64,000 bases of DNA from Acrocarpospora catenulata (GCF_018476525.1 NZ_JAHCST010000009.1:62001-126000); one strand, 5' to 3'. Positions 7,726-16,749 are shown, counted from the stretch's first letter. Notes: generated by a model from the letters alone, not told the origin. Program-made: numbers and translations.

Positions 7726-8568
7726 TCAGTCGTCCCAGGTGTAGAAGCCGCGACCGGACTTCTGGCCCAGCTCGCCCCGGGCGACCATCTCCCGCATGAG
7801 CGCCGGCGGCTCGAAACGCTCGCCCAGCGTGGACGCCAGGTATTCGGCGATGCCCAGCCGCACGTCGAGCCCGACCAGGTCGGTCAGGCGCAGCGGGCCG
7901 ATCGGGAACCTGTAGCCCAGCACCATCGCCTGGTCGATGTCCTCCGGACTCGCCACGCCTTCCGCCAGCATGCGGATGGCCTCCAGGCCGATGGCCACTC
8001 CGAGCCGGCTGCTCGCGAAGCCGGGCGAGTCGGCGACGACGATGCCGGTCTTGCCCATGGCCTCGACCCAGCCGCGCGCCGCGGCCACCGCGTCCTGATC
8101 CGTCGCGGAGCCGCGTACGACCTCGACCAGGGAACTCGCCGGGACGGGGTTGAAGAAGTGCATCCCGAGGAACCTGGCGGGCGCGCGCAGCCCGGCGGCG
8201 AGTTCGTCGATGGAGATCGAACTCGTGTTGCTGGCGAGCAGCCCGCCCTCGCGTACCTGCGGCTCCAGCGAGGACAGCACGTCCAGCTTCAGCGCCGGGT
8301 CCTCGGGCACGGCCTCGACCACGAGGTCGAACGGGCCCTGCGCCGCCGTGGCCCCGGACAGCCTGCCCATGATCTCGTCCACGGTGCCGTCCGTGGCGCC
8401 CTTGTCGACCGAACGGCCGGTCATTCGGCGGACCGCCTCGACGCCCCGCGCGACGTACGCGTCGGTGCTGTCGACGAGGGTCACGTGGGCGCCGGCGAGC
8501 AGCAGCCCATGCGCGATGCCCGTGCCCATCCGTCCGGCTCCGACGACCGCTGTGCGCTGCTCGCTCAC
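7726..8568 (-). CDS. 3-hydroxyacyl-CoA dehydrogenase
   Basis: The 280-residue protein is a complete HADH. It has the Rossmann motif GAGRMG (residues 10-15), a VVEAVPED segment, the catalytic HFFNPVP with His137 and partner Glu149, a DSPGFASSRLG linker, and a C-terminal helical domain ending GQKSGRGFYTW. It oxidises an L-3-hydroxyacyl-CoA to the 3-oxoacyl-CoA with NAD+. The C-terminal half is strikingly similar to the enzyme encoded at 43557-44420 in cluster 2, so the two clusters share a related step. GTG at 8568 overlaps the crotonase stop by 4 bp. It is the last gene of the operon starting at 12227. Confidence 0.9.
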   Translation of the reverse strand: MSEQRTAVVGAGRMGTGIAHGLLLAGAHVTLVDSTDAYVARGVEAVRRMTGRSVDKGATDGTVDEIMGRLSGATAAQGPFDLVVEAVPEDPALKLDVLSSLEPQVREGGLLASNTSSISIDELAAGLRAPARFLGMHFFNPVPASSLVEVVRGSATDQDAVAAARGWVEAMGKTGIVVADSPGFASSRLGVAIGLEAIRMLAEGVASPEDIDQAMVLGYRFPIGPLRLTDLVGLDVRLGIAEYLASTLGERFEPPALMREMVARGELGQKSGRGFYTWDD

Positions 8569-9308
8569 GTGCTCCGCTCCTTCTTCTCCAGGAAGGCCGT
8601 CATCCGCTGGTGCTTGCTCTCGGTCTCGAAGAGGATCGCCTGCAGGGCGTTGTCGACCATGGGGTGCGCCGCCCGCGGGCTGTGCACCGCGGCCTTGGTC
8701 AGCCGCAGCGCCAGCGGATCGGCGCGGCCGAGCTGGCGGACGAGCGCCTCGACGGCGTCCACCAGGCCCTCCTCGGCGACCAGCCGGGTGATCAGCCGGC
8801 AGTCGAGGGCCTCCTGCGCCGACAGCATCCGGCCCGCCAGCAGCATCTCCTTGGCCATCGGCTCCCCGACCAGTTCGGCGAGCCGCCAGCAGGCGCCCGC
8901 CGCGGCGATGATGCCGAGCGACACCTCGGGGTTGCCGAAGCGCGCCCGGGGGGTGCCGATCCTGAGGTCGCAGGCGTAGGCGAGCTCCGCGCCGCCGCCG
9001 ATCGCGGGCCCGTCGACCACGGCGACCGTCGGCATGGGCAGCCGGGCGATGCGGTCGAACAGCCCGCTGTTGATGCCTTGCAGCGCGTCGTCCCTGCGCC
9101 GCTCTCTGAGCTCGGCGATGTCGGCGCCGGCGGCGAAGATTCCGTCCCTGCCGCCCAGCACGAGCACCCGCGGGGCGCGTTCGAGATCGGCGCAGACCTG
9201 GTGGAGCGCCTCGACGACCTCCAGATTCACGGCGTTGCGCACGTGCGGCCGGTTGAGCGTCACGCGCAGGTGGTCGCCGCGGTCCTCGGCGAGTACGGGC
9301 GAGGTCAT
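8565..9308 (-). CDS. Enoyl-CoA hydratase (canonical crotonase)
   Basis: This 247-residue crotonase has both hydratase glutamates in place: Glu108 in IGGGAELAYACD and Glu128 in FGNPEVSLG. The oxyanion-hole segment is IFAAGADIAEL. It should hydrate a trans-2-enoyl-CoA, unlike the PaaG-like paralogues at 3656 and 12308. The ATG at 9308 overlaps the upstream stop (ATGA), and its own stop overlaps the HADH start. The order acyl-CoA dehydrogenases, cyclase, hydratase, HADH gives a consecutive beta-oxidation set in one transcript. The exact acyl chain is unknown. Confidence 0.9.
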   Translation of the reverse strand: MTSPVLAEDRGDHLRVTLNRPHVRNAVNLEVVEALHQVCADLERAPRVLVLGGRDGIFAAGADIAELRERRRDDALQGINSGLFDRIARLPMPTVAVVDGPAIGGGAELAYACDLRIGTPRARFGNPEVSLGIIAAAGACWRLAELVGEPMAKEMLLAGRMLSAQEALDCRLITRLVAEEGLVDAVEALVRQLGRADPLALRLTKAAVHSPRAAHPMVDNALQAILFETESKHQRMTAFLEKKERST

Positions 9309-10246
9309 CGCACCCCCACCGCGTTGGCGGGCGAGCCGAGGCCGCCCGGCATCCGGTGCGGGACCCCGATGAAGGTGAAGTCCCACGAGCCCTCGGCCGC
9401 GCAGTCGGCCGCGAGTTCGTCGAAGTCGAACAGCTCGCCCATGACGATGCCGAGCAGCGGCAGCAGGCGGCGGTGCAGGCTGCCCACCGTGGGGTCGCCC
9501 GGGGCCGCCTCCACCGACGGGTTGTCGGCCGTCACCGCCGCCACGTGCCGGTCCCAGAGCAGCCGGGCCATCGCCTCCGAGCCGGCCAGGCCCGAGTGCA
9601 CCGTGGGGGTGCGCTCGGAGGCGAGTTCCACCCGCTGGTCCGGGGAGAGCGCCCGGTACGCCGCCGTCCAGCCGAGCCGTACGCAGAGCACGTCGCCGGG
9701 GAGCGGCTCCACGCGCTGGGCCTTGAGGATCTCCTCGACCTCGGGGGCGTCGATCGCCTCGCCCGACATGGGATCGTACGGACGACCGGTGCGGGCCCGG
9801 TGCCGGGGCACGTCGACGAGCACCCCCCGGGTCACGATGCCGTCGGCCCAGTGCTCGATCCCCAGGCGGTCGCCGTGCTCGGCCGGCTCGGAGGTCACCC
9901 CGGTCCAGTAGCCGTACTCGCGGCAGCGGTAGTGACCGAAGCCGTCCCACTGCGAGGAGCTCTGCGGGTGGAAGGAGTCCAGCCGGTCGTCCCAGCTGTT
10001 GCGGTCCTGCTGCACCAGCCCCTGGGTGACCTCGCGGCGGCCGAAAAGCGGCGGCCCCGGCTCGTTGAGCGGGAGCGACAGCGAGATCCGGTGGCCCCGC
10101 CGCGCCACCGCCAGGCCGCGCAGCACGGCCGCGCGGTCGATGAGGTTGAGCGAACCGAGGTTGTCGAGGCGGCCCCACACGTCCCACGCGTGCGGGAGCG
10201 GGAGGCCGTCGAGCTCGGGCAGGTCGTCGTAGGCGGGCAGGCTCAT
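9305..10246 (-). CDS. Cyclase-family (kynurenine-formamidase-like) metal hydrolase
   Basis: The 313-residue protein belongs to the longer branch of the cyclase family (PF04199). It shows LGSLNLID near residue 30 and the metal-site region SSSQWDGFGHYR, with Gln99, Asp101 and His105 where the family has HxGTHxDxxxH-type ligands. A later TVHSGLAG and HVAAVTADNPSVE are also typical. Family members hydrolyse amides, lactones or cyclic substrates using a divalent metal. Lying between the dehydrogenase pair and the hydratase, it may open a lactone or other ring in the pathway. That role is inferred from position only. Both ends overlap neighbours by 4 bp. Confidence 0.75.
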   Translation of the reverse strand: MSLPAYDDLPELDGLPLPHAWDVWGRLDNLGSLNLIDRAAVLRGLAVARRGHRISLSLPLNEPGPPLFGRREVTQGLVQQDRNSWDDRLDSFHPQSSSQWDGFGHYRCREYGYWTGVTSEPAEHGDRLGIEHWADGIVTRGVLVDVPRHRARTGRPYDPMSGEAIDAPEVEEILKAQRVEPLPGDVLCVRLGWTAAYRALSPDQRVELASERTPTVHSGLAGSEAMARLLWDRHVAAVTADNPSVEAAPGDPTVGSLHRRLLPLLGIVMGELFDFDELAADCAAEGSWDFTFIGVPHRMPGGLGSPANAVGVR

Positions 10247-11118
10247 CGCGGCAGTCCCCGGACGAGCTGCCGCAGCACGGTGATGTGCCGCAGGTAGAAG
10301 TGCAGGCCCATCTCCCAGGTGAACCCCATGCCGCCGTGCACCTGGACGGCCCGCTCGGCCACGTCGAGCGAGGCGTCCAGCGCCCACGCCGCGGCGCGGT
10401 GCCGGTGCCCGGACTCGATCGCGGCCCAGAGCACCGCCGTCTCGGCCGTCTCGGCCAGCACCTTCATCGAGCTGAGGGTGTGCTTGACCGCCTGGAAGCT
10501 GCCGATGGGCCGGTCGAACTGGTGGCGCTCCTTGGCGTACGCCACGGACATCGCCAGCAGCCGCTCGGCGCAGCCGGTCGCCTCCGCCGCCCACACCACG
10601 GCCAGCTCTCCCCCGGCCTGGGCGGTCAGCTCGCTGACCACGCCGACCGTGGTGGCGCGCAGGGAGGGCGCGAACGGCTCCGGCTTGCCCACCGGCGTCG
10701 GGACGATCTCGTCCCGCTCCACCGAGCGCAGCAGGTGCGGCGCCACGGTGCCGAACGGGACGTGGCCCGGCTGGGACCAGGAGGGGTCGGCTACCGCGAA
10801 GGTGACGGGTCCTTCGCAGTCGCGCGCCGCCACCGACCAGCGCTTGGCCATCAGCGAGGTGAGGAACGGCGCGGGCACGATGGTCTCGCCCCAGGCCCGG
10901 GCGACGAGCACGAGGTCCAGGAGCGTGGCGTCGCCGCCGCCGTCCGCCTCGGGGGCTCCGACGAGGTCCCAGCCGCCCGCTTCGAGAACCTCCCAGGCGA
11001 GCGGCTCCGCCTCGGCGTACTCCGCGACGGGGGTGCCGCCGACGGCCCGCGCGCACAGGTCGCGGATCGCCTCGGCCGCCGTCACGCCGATTTCGGTCGG
11101 TACCAGTGTGGCGCTCAT
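10243..11118 (-). CDS. Short acyl-CoA dehydrogenase subunit
   Basis: At 291 residues this is shorter than a standard acyl-CoA dehydrogenase (about 380). The C-terminal helical half is recognisable: YAKERHQFDRPIGSFQAVKH followed by QVHGGMGFTWEMGLHFYLRH. The N-terminal half is compact and lacks clear FAD-site TEPxxGS signatures. In actinobacterial steroid catabolism, such short FadE proteins form alpha2beta2 heterotetramers with a neighbouring full-length partner (ChsE1-ChsE2 type). The adjacent full-length gene, joined by an ATGA overlap, is the natural partner. It introduces the first double bond of a beta-oxidation cycle, on an unknown and probably branched or cyclic acyl-CoA. Confidence 0.85.
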   Translation of the reverse strand: MSATLVPTEIGVTAAEAIRDLCARAVGGTPVAEYAEAEPLAWEVLEAGGWDLVGAPEADGGGDATLLDLVLVARAWGETIVPAPFLTSLMAKRWSVAARDCEGPVTFAVADPSWSQPGHVPFGTVAPHLLRSVERDEIVPTPVGKPEPFAPSLRATTVGVVSELTAQAGGELAVVWAAEATGCAERLLAMSVAYAKERHQFDRPIGSFQAVKHTLSSMKVLAETAETAVLWAAIESGHRHRAAAWALDASLDVAERAVQVHGGMGFTWEMGLHFYLRHITVLRQLVRGLPR

Positions 11119-12227
11119 CGCGGCAGCCCCAGGATCCGGTCGCCGATGATGTTGCGCTGCACCTCGCTGGAGCCCGCGTAGATGGTCGTCGCGCGGCTGT
11201 CGAGGTAGGCGAGATTCCAGTGATCACGGTGCACGGGGCACATCGAGTCCAGACCCATCCGTGTCATCTCTTGCCAGAGTTCGGACCAGAAGACCTTGAG
11301 CACGCCCGTGGCGGAGGTGAAGGCGCGCTCGTCGCCCTCCCGGGTGATCGCCTTGCGGACCTGCCACCGCACCAGTTCGAGACGGGTCTCGAACTCCTCC
11401 GCCTCCGGGATCCGGTCCGCCAGCTTGGCGCAGCAGCCGAGCAGGAGGTCGATGTCGGTGCGCATCTCCACGTAGCGGCTGACCGCCTCGACGCCGCCGC
11501 GCTCGCTGTTGAGCACGGTCATGGCGACGCTCCAGCCCTCGCCCTCGGCCCCGAGCCGGTCCTCCTCCGCCACGAACGCGTCGTCGACGAAGACCTCGGC
11601 GAACTCCGACCCGCCCGAGATCTGCCGGATCGGGCGGATCTCGATGCCCGGCTGGCGCATGTCCATGAGCAGCATCGTGAGGTTGCGGTACCGGGGCGCC
11701 GTCTCGTCGGTCCGGGCCAGGAACAGGCACTTGTCCGCGTGGAAGGCGAAGCTGGTCCAGATCTTCTGCCCGGTGACTCGGTAACCGCCCTCGACCCGGC
11801 GGGCCAGGGCCTTGACCGCCGCGAGGTCCGACCCGGCCGAGGGCTCGGAGAAGCCCTGGCACCAGAACTCCGTACCGCTGAGGATCTTCTGCAGGTACCG
11901 CGAGCGCTGCCAGTCCGTGCCGCGGGCGATGAGGGTGGGCGCGGTCAGGATCCGGCCGATCCGGCCGTAGCCGTCGGGCGCGTGCGCCCGCGCGGCGAGT
12001 TCGCCGAACAGCACCTCCTCGGCGAGCCCCAGACCGCGGCCCCCGTACTCGACGGGGAGCGACAGCCCGGCCCAGCCACCGGCGTACAACCGGCGGTCCC
12101 AGTCCATCCGGATCTGGACCACCTCCTCCTCGACGAGGGAGCTGCGCCGCTCCACCCACCGCCTCGGGACGTTGTCGGCCAGCCAGGCGCTTGCCTCGGA
12201 CGCAAACGCCAGCTGTTCAGGTTCCAT
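11115..12227 (-). CDS. Acyl-CoA dehydrogenase, full-length partner subunit
   Basis: The 370-residue protein has the three-domain acyl-CoA dehydrogenase layout. FWCQGFSEPSAGSD (flavin and substrate contact) and YRVTGQKIWTSFA lie in the middle, and TTIYAGSSEVQRNIIGDRILGLPR is at the C-terminus. The usual catalytic Glu of IYEGT is Ala here (IYAGS), as in relatives whose base sits elsewhere or is supplied by a partner. ATG at 12227 has GGGAGG about 8 bases upstream. A longer reading to 12311 would run through the operator dyad at 12249-12262 and is rejected. It is the first gene of the operon 12227-7726 and overlaps its short partner by 4 bp. Confidence 0.85.
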   Translation of the reverse strand: MEPEQLAFASEASAWLADNVPRRWVERRSSLVEEEVVQIRMDWDRRLYAGGWAGLSLPVEYGGRGLGLAEEVLFGELAARAHAPDGYGRIGRILTAPTLIARGTDWQRSRYLQKILSGTEFWCQGFSEPSAGSDLAAVKALARRVEGGYRVTGQKIWTSFAFHADKCLFLARTDETAPRYRNLTMLLMDMRQPGIEIRPIRQISGGSEFAEVFVDDAFVAEEDRLGAEGEGWSVAMTVLNSERGGVEAVSRYVEMRTDIDLLLGCCAKLADRIPEAEEFETRLELVRWQVRKAITREGDERAFTSATGVLKVFWSELWQEMTRMGLDSMCPVHRDHWNLAYLDSRATTIYAGSSEVQRNIIGDRILGLPR

Positions 12228-12248
12228 GCGGCCGCCTCCCAACCACTT

Positions 12249-12262
12249 GCCAAACGTTTGTT
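12249..12262. promoter_or_regulatory. Cluster-1 regulon dyad, copy 3
   Basis: GCCAA-ACGT-TTGTT lies 22 bp upstream of the acyl-CoA dehydrogenase start at 12227. It separates that operon from the crotonase-ligase operon, which ends at 12308. Confidence 0.6.
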
Positions 12263-12307
12263 TGATAGCAGATCGTACGGATCCGCTGGTGGTCCCGTCA
12301 AACGGGC

Positions 12308-13066
12308 TCATCGATCTGTCGGCTTGTCCCCCGCCTGAGCTGGCGGTCGCTGGGTCACCCCGCCCGCCTTCTCAATCACCAGAAGGGCTGCGGAGGTCTC
12401 CGCGTCGTACGCCGACGCCAGATCCAACTCGAACGATCGGTTGCTCAACTTTCGGGTCCACGCCGCCGCGGCGGCGGGGAGCGCAGCCAGCTGCCGGGTC
12501 AGTTCGCCGAGTCGCCGCTCCAGCTCCTCGGACGGCCACACCCGGCTCACCAGGCCCAGCTCCGCCGCCTCGGCCGCCGACAACCGGCGGCCGGTGAGCA
12601 GGATGTCCTTGGCTCGCAGGAGGCCGGCGTGCCGGACCAGCAGGTGCGTGATGCCCATGTCGGGCACCAGCCCGGCGGCGAGGAAGGCCGGGGTGAACAG
12701 CGCGGTCTCGTCCGCCACGACCAGGTCGCAGGCGAGCGCGATGCTGATGCCGGCGCCGGCGCAGTGCCCTCGCACCACGCACACCACCGGCTTGGGCAGG
12801 TCGGTCAGGGCGGTCATGATCTTCTTACCCCGGGCCAGGAGCACCTCGGGGTCGACCCGCCCCGCCTCCTTGAGGTCGGCGCCCGCGCAGAACGCGGTGG
12901 GATGGCCGCGCAGGACCACGACGCGGACGGCGGGATCGTCGGCGAGCGCGGCGAGGAGCTCCGTGCGCATCCGCTGGTCGAGGGCGTTGCGCGCCTCCGG
13001 CCGGTCGAGGGTGATCGTCAGTACTCCGTCGGCCAGGTGCGTCCGCACCCGTTGCCGTTCGCTCAC
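12308..13066 (-). CDS. Enoyl-CoA hydratase/isomerase family protein, PaaG-like
   Basis: This 252-residue crotonase has AFCAGADLKEAG and GHCAGAGISIALACD as oxyanion-hole elements. Hydratase glutamates are missing, and GLVPDMGITHLLVR with Asp136 is present, as in PaaG-type isomerases. It closely parallels the protein at 3656-4438. Isomerisation of a double bond or epoxide in an acyl-CoA is the best guess. GTG at 13066 overlaps the ligase stop by 4 bp, so it is co-transcribed behind the ligase from the two-operator promoter near 14.65 kb. Confidence 0.8.
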   Translation of the reverse strand: MSERQRVRTHLADGVLTITLDRPEARNALDQRMRTELLAALADDPAVRVVVLRGHPTAFCAGADLKEAGRVDPEVLLARGKKIMTALTDLPKPVVCVVRGHCAGAGISIALACDLVVADETALFTPAFLAAGLVPDMGITHLLVRHAGLLRAKDILLTGRRLSAAEAAELGLVSRVWPSEELERRLGELTRQLAALPAAAAAWTRKLSNRSFELDLASAYDAETSAALLVIEKAGGVTQRPPAQAGDKPTDR

Positions 13067-14613
13067 CGCAGGGCCCTCCTGACCGCGCTCCGCGAGACCT
13101 TGAGACTGGGGGTAGTGGGTAACGCGTCCATGAACTCGATCCGGGTCGGCTTCTTGTAGCTCGCGAGGTACGTGCGACAGTGCGCGACCAGTTCCTGCTC
13201 CGTCACGGGGAGTCCCGGCCGGGGTACCACGGCGGCGGCGACCGTCTGGCCCCAGCGCGGGTGCGGGACGCCGACGACGCACGCCAGGGCGACGGCCGGG
13301 TGGCGCAGCAGCACCTGCTCCACCTCGAACGGGTACACGTTCATGCCGCCGGAGACGATGAGGTCGACGCGGCGCTCCACGATGGTCACGTAGCCGTCCT
13401 CGTCCATGGTCCCGAGGTCGCCCGACCGGAACCAGCCGTCGGCAAGAGCCCTCGCGGTCGCCTCCGGATCGCGCCAGTACCCCGCCATGAGGGCCGGTGA
13501 CCGGAACACCAGCTCGCCGACGGAGGCCCCGTCGTGCGGCACCGACCGTCCGTCCTCGGCCACCAGGCGGATGTCGACGCCGGGGACGGGGCGTCCGACG
13601 GTGGACAGCCTGCGTGACCCGGGAGCCACGTCCTCGGGTGCCGTGACGGTCATCAGGCCCCCGGAGTTCTCCGTCATGCCCCAGCCCTCGACGAGCCGCG
13701 GGCCGATGACGTCGGCGAGCCGCCGCAGCTTCTCCTCCGGCGCCTTGGACGCCGAGTGCAGGACCGTCGTGAGCGTTCGCCACCGCTCCGGGGCCGCCGC
13801 GAAGGCGTCGGCGACCTCGGCCAGCAGCGGCGAGGGGACGTAGGTGAACGTCGCCCGGTGGGTCTCGACCGCGTCGAGCAGGGAGGCGACCGTCCAGGGC
13901 CCGAGCAGGCAGACCGTGCCCCGTACGTAGAAGTGCGACACCACATGCGCCGGGACGACGGCGACGAAGGAGAGCGAACCGGTCATGGCCGCCACGCTCC
14001 CGAGCGGCAGGCGGTACGCCAGGGCGTTCATCCGCGCCAGTTCGGCGACCGACCCCTGCGTCAGCACGGCGCCCTTGGGCGCTCCGGTGGTGCCGCTGGT
14101 GTAGCCGATGATGTAGGGATCGTCCGGGGCCGGGGCAGGCCACTCCCCCAGGTCACCGTCCGCGGCCCGCCGGTGGAGCGCCGCCAGCGCGTCGGCGTCG
14201 GCGTCCAGGCGCATCTGGGGCAGGCCGAGGCTCCGGCCCAGCGCGGCGGCGCGGTCCGTGGTCGCGCCGCCCGACAGCAGGATGGAGCTGCCGGAGTCGG
14301 CGACCAGATGCCGGGCCTCGTGCTCGGTGAAGCGGGCGTTGACCGGCACCACGACGAACCCCGCGAGCGCGCACGCCGCGTACACCTGCACGTGCGGGAC
14401 GGTGTCCGCGAGCCAGAGCGCGACCCGGTCGCCGGGTTCCCGCCCACGGTCCCGCAGCGCGCGTCCGAGCGCGCGGGCGGATGCCACCAGATCGGCGTAG
14501 CTCAGTACCTCGCCACCAGGACCGCGGACGGCCACGGTGGACGGCGCGGTCACGGCCGCTCGGTCGAGGATGCCGGCGACGGTGGGGGCCGCCGCCGCAC
14601 CTGCCACGACCAT
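13063..14613 (-). CDS. Acyl-CoA synthetase (AMP-forming)
   Basis: The 516-residue ANL-superfamily ligase is complete. It has the P-loop-like YTSGTTGAPKGAVLTQ, the WGMTENSGG adenylate motif, the hinge region GWFRSGDLGTMDEDGY ... ERRVDLIVSGGMNVYP, and a C-terminal lysine region PTTPSLKVSRSA. It converts a carboxylic acid, ATP and CoA to acyl-CoA and is a likely entry step for the cluster-1 substrate. ATG at 14613 has an excellent AAGGAGG 6 bases upstream. An upstream in-frame start at 14640 lacks one and abuts the operator. It is divergently transcribed from the SDR at 14744, with two operator dyads between them. Confidence 0.92.
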   Translation of the reverse strand: MVVAGAAAAPTVAGILDRAAVTAPSTVAVRGPGGEVLSYADLVASARALGRALRDRGREPGDRVALWLADTVPHVQVYAACALAGFVVVPVNARFTEHEARHLVADSGSSILLSGGATTDRAAALGRSLGLPQMRLDADADALAALHRRAADGDLGEWPAPAPDDPYIIGYTSGTTGAPKGAVLTQGSVAELARMNALAYRLPLGSVAAMTGSLSFVAVVPAHVVSHFYVRGTVCLLGPWTVASLLDAVETHRATFTYVPSPLLAEVADAFAAAPERWRTLTTVLHSASKAPEEKLRRLADVIGPRLVEGWGMTENSGGLMTVTAPEDVAPGSRRLSTVGRPVPGVDIRLVAEDGRSVPHDGASVGELVFRSPALMAGYWRDPEATARALADGWFRSGDLGTMDEDGYVTIVERRVDLIVSGGMNVYPFEVEQVLLRHPAVALACVVGVPHPRWGQTVAAAVVPRPGLPVTEQELVAHCRTYLASYKKPTRIEFMDALPTTPSLKVSRSAVRRALR

Positions 14614-14639
14614 GGGCTCCTCCTTGCCCTCAATCTTCA

Positions 14640-14684
14640 AACAATCGATTGGTTCAAGCTCTTATCTTCAAACAATCGGTTGGT
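14640..14684. promoter_or_regulatory. Two cluster-1 regulon dyads in a divergent promoter (copies 4 and 5)
   Basis: AACAA-TCGA-TTGGT at 14640-14653 and AACAA-TCGG-TTGGT at 14671-14684 lie between the divergent ligase and SDR genes. Their centres are 31 bp apart, close to three helical turns, so bound regulator dimers would sit on the same face of the DNA. Each is preceded by the same TCTTCA flank. Confidence 0.7.
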
Positions 14685-14743
14685 TTACCCTACGAGACCG
14701 AGGCCCCGGCACGCCACCCGGGGGAAGCCGAACAGGAGTACCC

Positions 14744-15706
14744 ATGACCCAGCAGAGCAGCCTGAGGTTCGACGGCGAGACGGTGATCATCACCGGAGCG
14801 GGGCGCGGCATCGGCCGCGAGCACGCGTTGCTCTTCGCCGCGCGCGGCGCCAACGTCGTCGTCAACGACGTCGGGGTGACGTCGTCCGGGGAGGGCGAGG
14901 ACCTGAGCGTGGCCAGTCTGGTGGTGGACGAGATCCTCGCCGCCGGCGGCTCCGCGGTCACGGACCGGCACAGCGTGGCGGAGACCGAAGGCGCCGAGGC
15001 GCTCGTACAGACGGCGCTCGACGCCTTCGGGCGGGTCGACGTCCTGGTGAACAACGCCGGCATCATCACCTTCGGGCTCTTCGCCGACCTCGACGACCGG
15101 GCCTGGGACCAGATGATGGCCGTCACACTCGGCGGCACCTACCGCACCTGCCGCGCGGTCTGGCCCCACTTCGTGGCGGCCGGCGGCGGCCGCATCGTCA
15201 ACACCACCTCCAACGCCGGCCTGTCGGGGTGCGAGCAGCTGAGTCACTACGGCGCGGCGAAGTCCGCGGTGGCCGGCCTCACCAAGACCCTGGCGATCGA
15301 GGGCAGGCCGCACGGCATCCGGGCCAACGCCATCGCGCCGATGGCGGTCACCCGGATGAACAGCGACCACTTCTTCGGCGGCGCGGTCCCCGCCAACCGG
15401 GAGTGGCAGGCCGACATCGTCTCCGGCGCGGTCCCCATCGGACCCGCCTCGCTCGTCCCGCCCACGGCGGTCTGGCTCGCCCACCGTGCCACCGAGGCGA
15501 ACGGCGGCATCTACAGCACCTCCTCCGGCAAGGTGGCGCGGGTGGGCATCGTCATCGGCGAGGGCTACTTCAACCCCGACCACACACCCGAGGACCTCGT
15601 GGCCGCCGCCCATGAGGTGGAGGAGCTGCGCGACTACCTCGACCCGACGACGAACGCCGACGAGATCGCGTCGATCGCCACCCTGTTCAAGGAAGCCCAG
15701 GGCTGA
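14744..15706 (+). CDS. Short-chain dehydrogenase of the MFE-2 / 3-hydroxyacyl-CoA dehydrogenase type
   Basis: The 320-residue SDR has TGAGRGIG (NAD(P) binding), LVNNAG, and the catalytic HYGAAKSA (YxxxK). A VVVNDVGV strand end and a longer C-terminal tail point to the hydroxyacyl-CoA dehydrogenase domain of peroxisomal-type multifunctional enzyme 2, rather than to a simple alcohol dehydrogenase. It probably oxidises a (3R)-hydroxyacyl-CoA or related alcohol in the pathway. ATG at 14744 follows an AGGAG site. It shares the two-operator divergent promoter with the ligase and ends at a strong hairpin before the convergent ABC permease gene. Confidence 0.85.
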   Translation: MTQQSSLRFDGETVIITGAGRGIGREHALLFAARGANVVVNDVGVTSSGEGEDLSVASLVVDEILAAGGSAVTDRHSVAETEGAEALVQTALDAFGRVDVLVNNAGIITFGLFADLDDRAWDQMMAVTLGGTYRTCRAVWPHFVAAGGGRIVNTTSNAGLSGCEQLSHYGAAKSAVAGLTKTLAIEGRPHGIRANAIAPMAVTRMNSDHFFGGAVPANREWQADIVSGAVPIGPASLVPPTAVWLAHRATEANGGIYSTSSGKVARVGIVIGEGYFNPDHTPEDLVAAAHEVEELRDYLDPTTNADEIASIATLFKEAQG

Positions 15707-15712
15707 GCGGGC

Positions 15713-15739
15713 GGGGGCGCGGTCGCCGACCGCGCCCCC
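15713..15739. terminator. Bidirectional GC-rich hairpin between convergent genes
   Basis: GGGGGCGCGGTC pairs with GACCGCGCCCCC around a 3-base loop (12-bp perfect stem). It lies exactly between the convergent stops of the SDR and ABC permease genes. There is no U-tract, as is common in actinomycetes. Confidence 0.75.
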
Positions 15740-15741
15740 GG

Positions 15742-16749
15742 CTAATGGGCGGCCCTCGCCTTGCCGCGCACGAGTTCGAGCCCCGCCTGCCGCATCGCCG
15801 CCAGGCTCCTGCGGTCGCGGATCGCCCGGGAGGCGACCGAGACCGCGATGACGAGCAGCAGCACCACGCCGGTGACGATCCCCGTGGTGTCCGGCGTCTG
15901 CCCGGCGAAGTTCATGCCGGCCGACAGCACACAGAGCAGCAGCGAGCCGAGGAAGGCGTGCAGGGCGGTGCCCCTGCCCCCGGTGAGGCCGACCCCGCCG
16001 ATGAGCGTCGCCGCGATGCCGACGATGAGCATGTTGGCGTAGCTGCTCGGGTCGGCCGTGCCGCCCTTCATCGTGGCGAGCGCTCCCGCCAGCCCCGCGC
16101 AGCCCCCCGAGAACATGAAGGCCAGCGGCAACGTACGGCGGAGCGGGATGCCCATGGCCAGCGCCTCCTTGCGTCCGCCGCCGACGGCGTACAGTTCGCG
16201 GCCGAACCGGGTGAACGCGAGGAAGAGCCCGACCAGGACGTAGACCACGATGGTCGCGATCGTCGAGATCGTGAACACGCCGTAGGTGTCGAACAGGGGG
16301 TCGGTCAGCGTCAGGTCCTCGACGGGAACCGGCTGGTTGTTCGCCAGGACGTACGTCACCCCGCGCAGCACGATGAGCGACCCGATGGTGAACGCGACCG
16401 AGGAGATGGGCAGCCGGGCGATGCCGTAGCCCTGCAGCGCGCCGATCGCGCCGCCGGCCAGCGTGCCGGCCAGGACGGCCGGCGCCAGCCCGAGGGGCGA
16501 GGTCAGGACGGCGACCACCCCCGCCAGCGCCGCCATGGATCCCACGGAGAGATCGAACTCGCCGGCGATCAGCGGGACCGTGAGCGCGAGCGCGATGAGG
16601 CCGAGGAGAGGCAGGAACTCCAGGGAGCCGACGAGACTCGCCTCCCCGCGGAAGGCAGGGGCGATGGCGGCCATCACGCCCCACCACCCGACGATCAGCG
16701 CGACGCGGTAGACGTAGTCCTTGTACTTTACGAGGAACTTCATGGTCAT
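15742..16749 (-). CDS. CUT2-family (RbsC-like) ABC importer permease
   Basis: The 335-residue membrane protein has about eight to ten hydrophobic segments and the ribose-type permease motifs LIAGEFDLSVGS and the C-terminal VGIAATLIGGVGLTGGRGT (the coupling-loop region). It is one of two permeases that, with the double-ATPase and lipoprotein encoded just upstream, form a complete CUT2 importer. This class usually takes up monosaccharides, but members import other small polar compounds. It is embedded in an acyl-CoA catabolic regulon, so a sugar-conjugated or hydroxylated growth substrate is possible. ATG at 16749 overlaps the previous stop (ATGA). It is the last gene of the operon starting at 20479. 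Confidence 0.88.
   Translation of the reverse strand: MTMKFLVKYKDYVYRVALIVGWWGVMAAIAPAFRGEASLVGSLEFLPLLGLIALALTVPLIAGEFDLSVGSMAALAGVVAVLTSPLGLAPAVLAGTLAGGAIGALQGYGIARLPISSVAFTIGSLIVLRGVTYVLANNQPVPVEDLTLTDPLFDTYGVFTISTIATIVVYVLVGLFLAFTRFGRELYAVGGGRKEALAMGIPLRRTLPLAFMFSGGCAGLAGALATMKGGTADPSSYANMLIVGIAATLIGGVGLTGGRGTALHAFLGSLLLCVLSAGMNFAGQTPDTTGIVTGVVLLLVIAVSVASRAIRDRRSLAAMRQAGLELVRGKARAAH

Noticed and set aside
6751-8979. 742-codon plus-strand open frame opposite the thiolase and HADH genes
   Set aside because: Its protein is rich in Arg, Gly, His and Gln with no domain text, while the minus strand encodes clear families over the same bases. High GC makes such antisense frames common.
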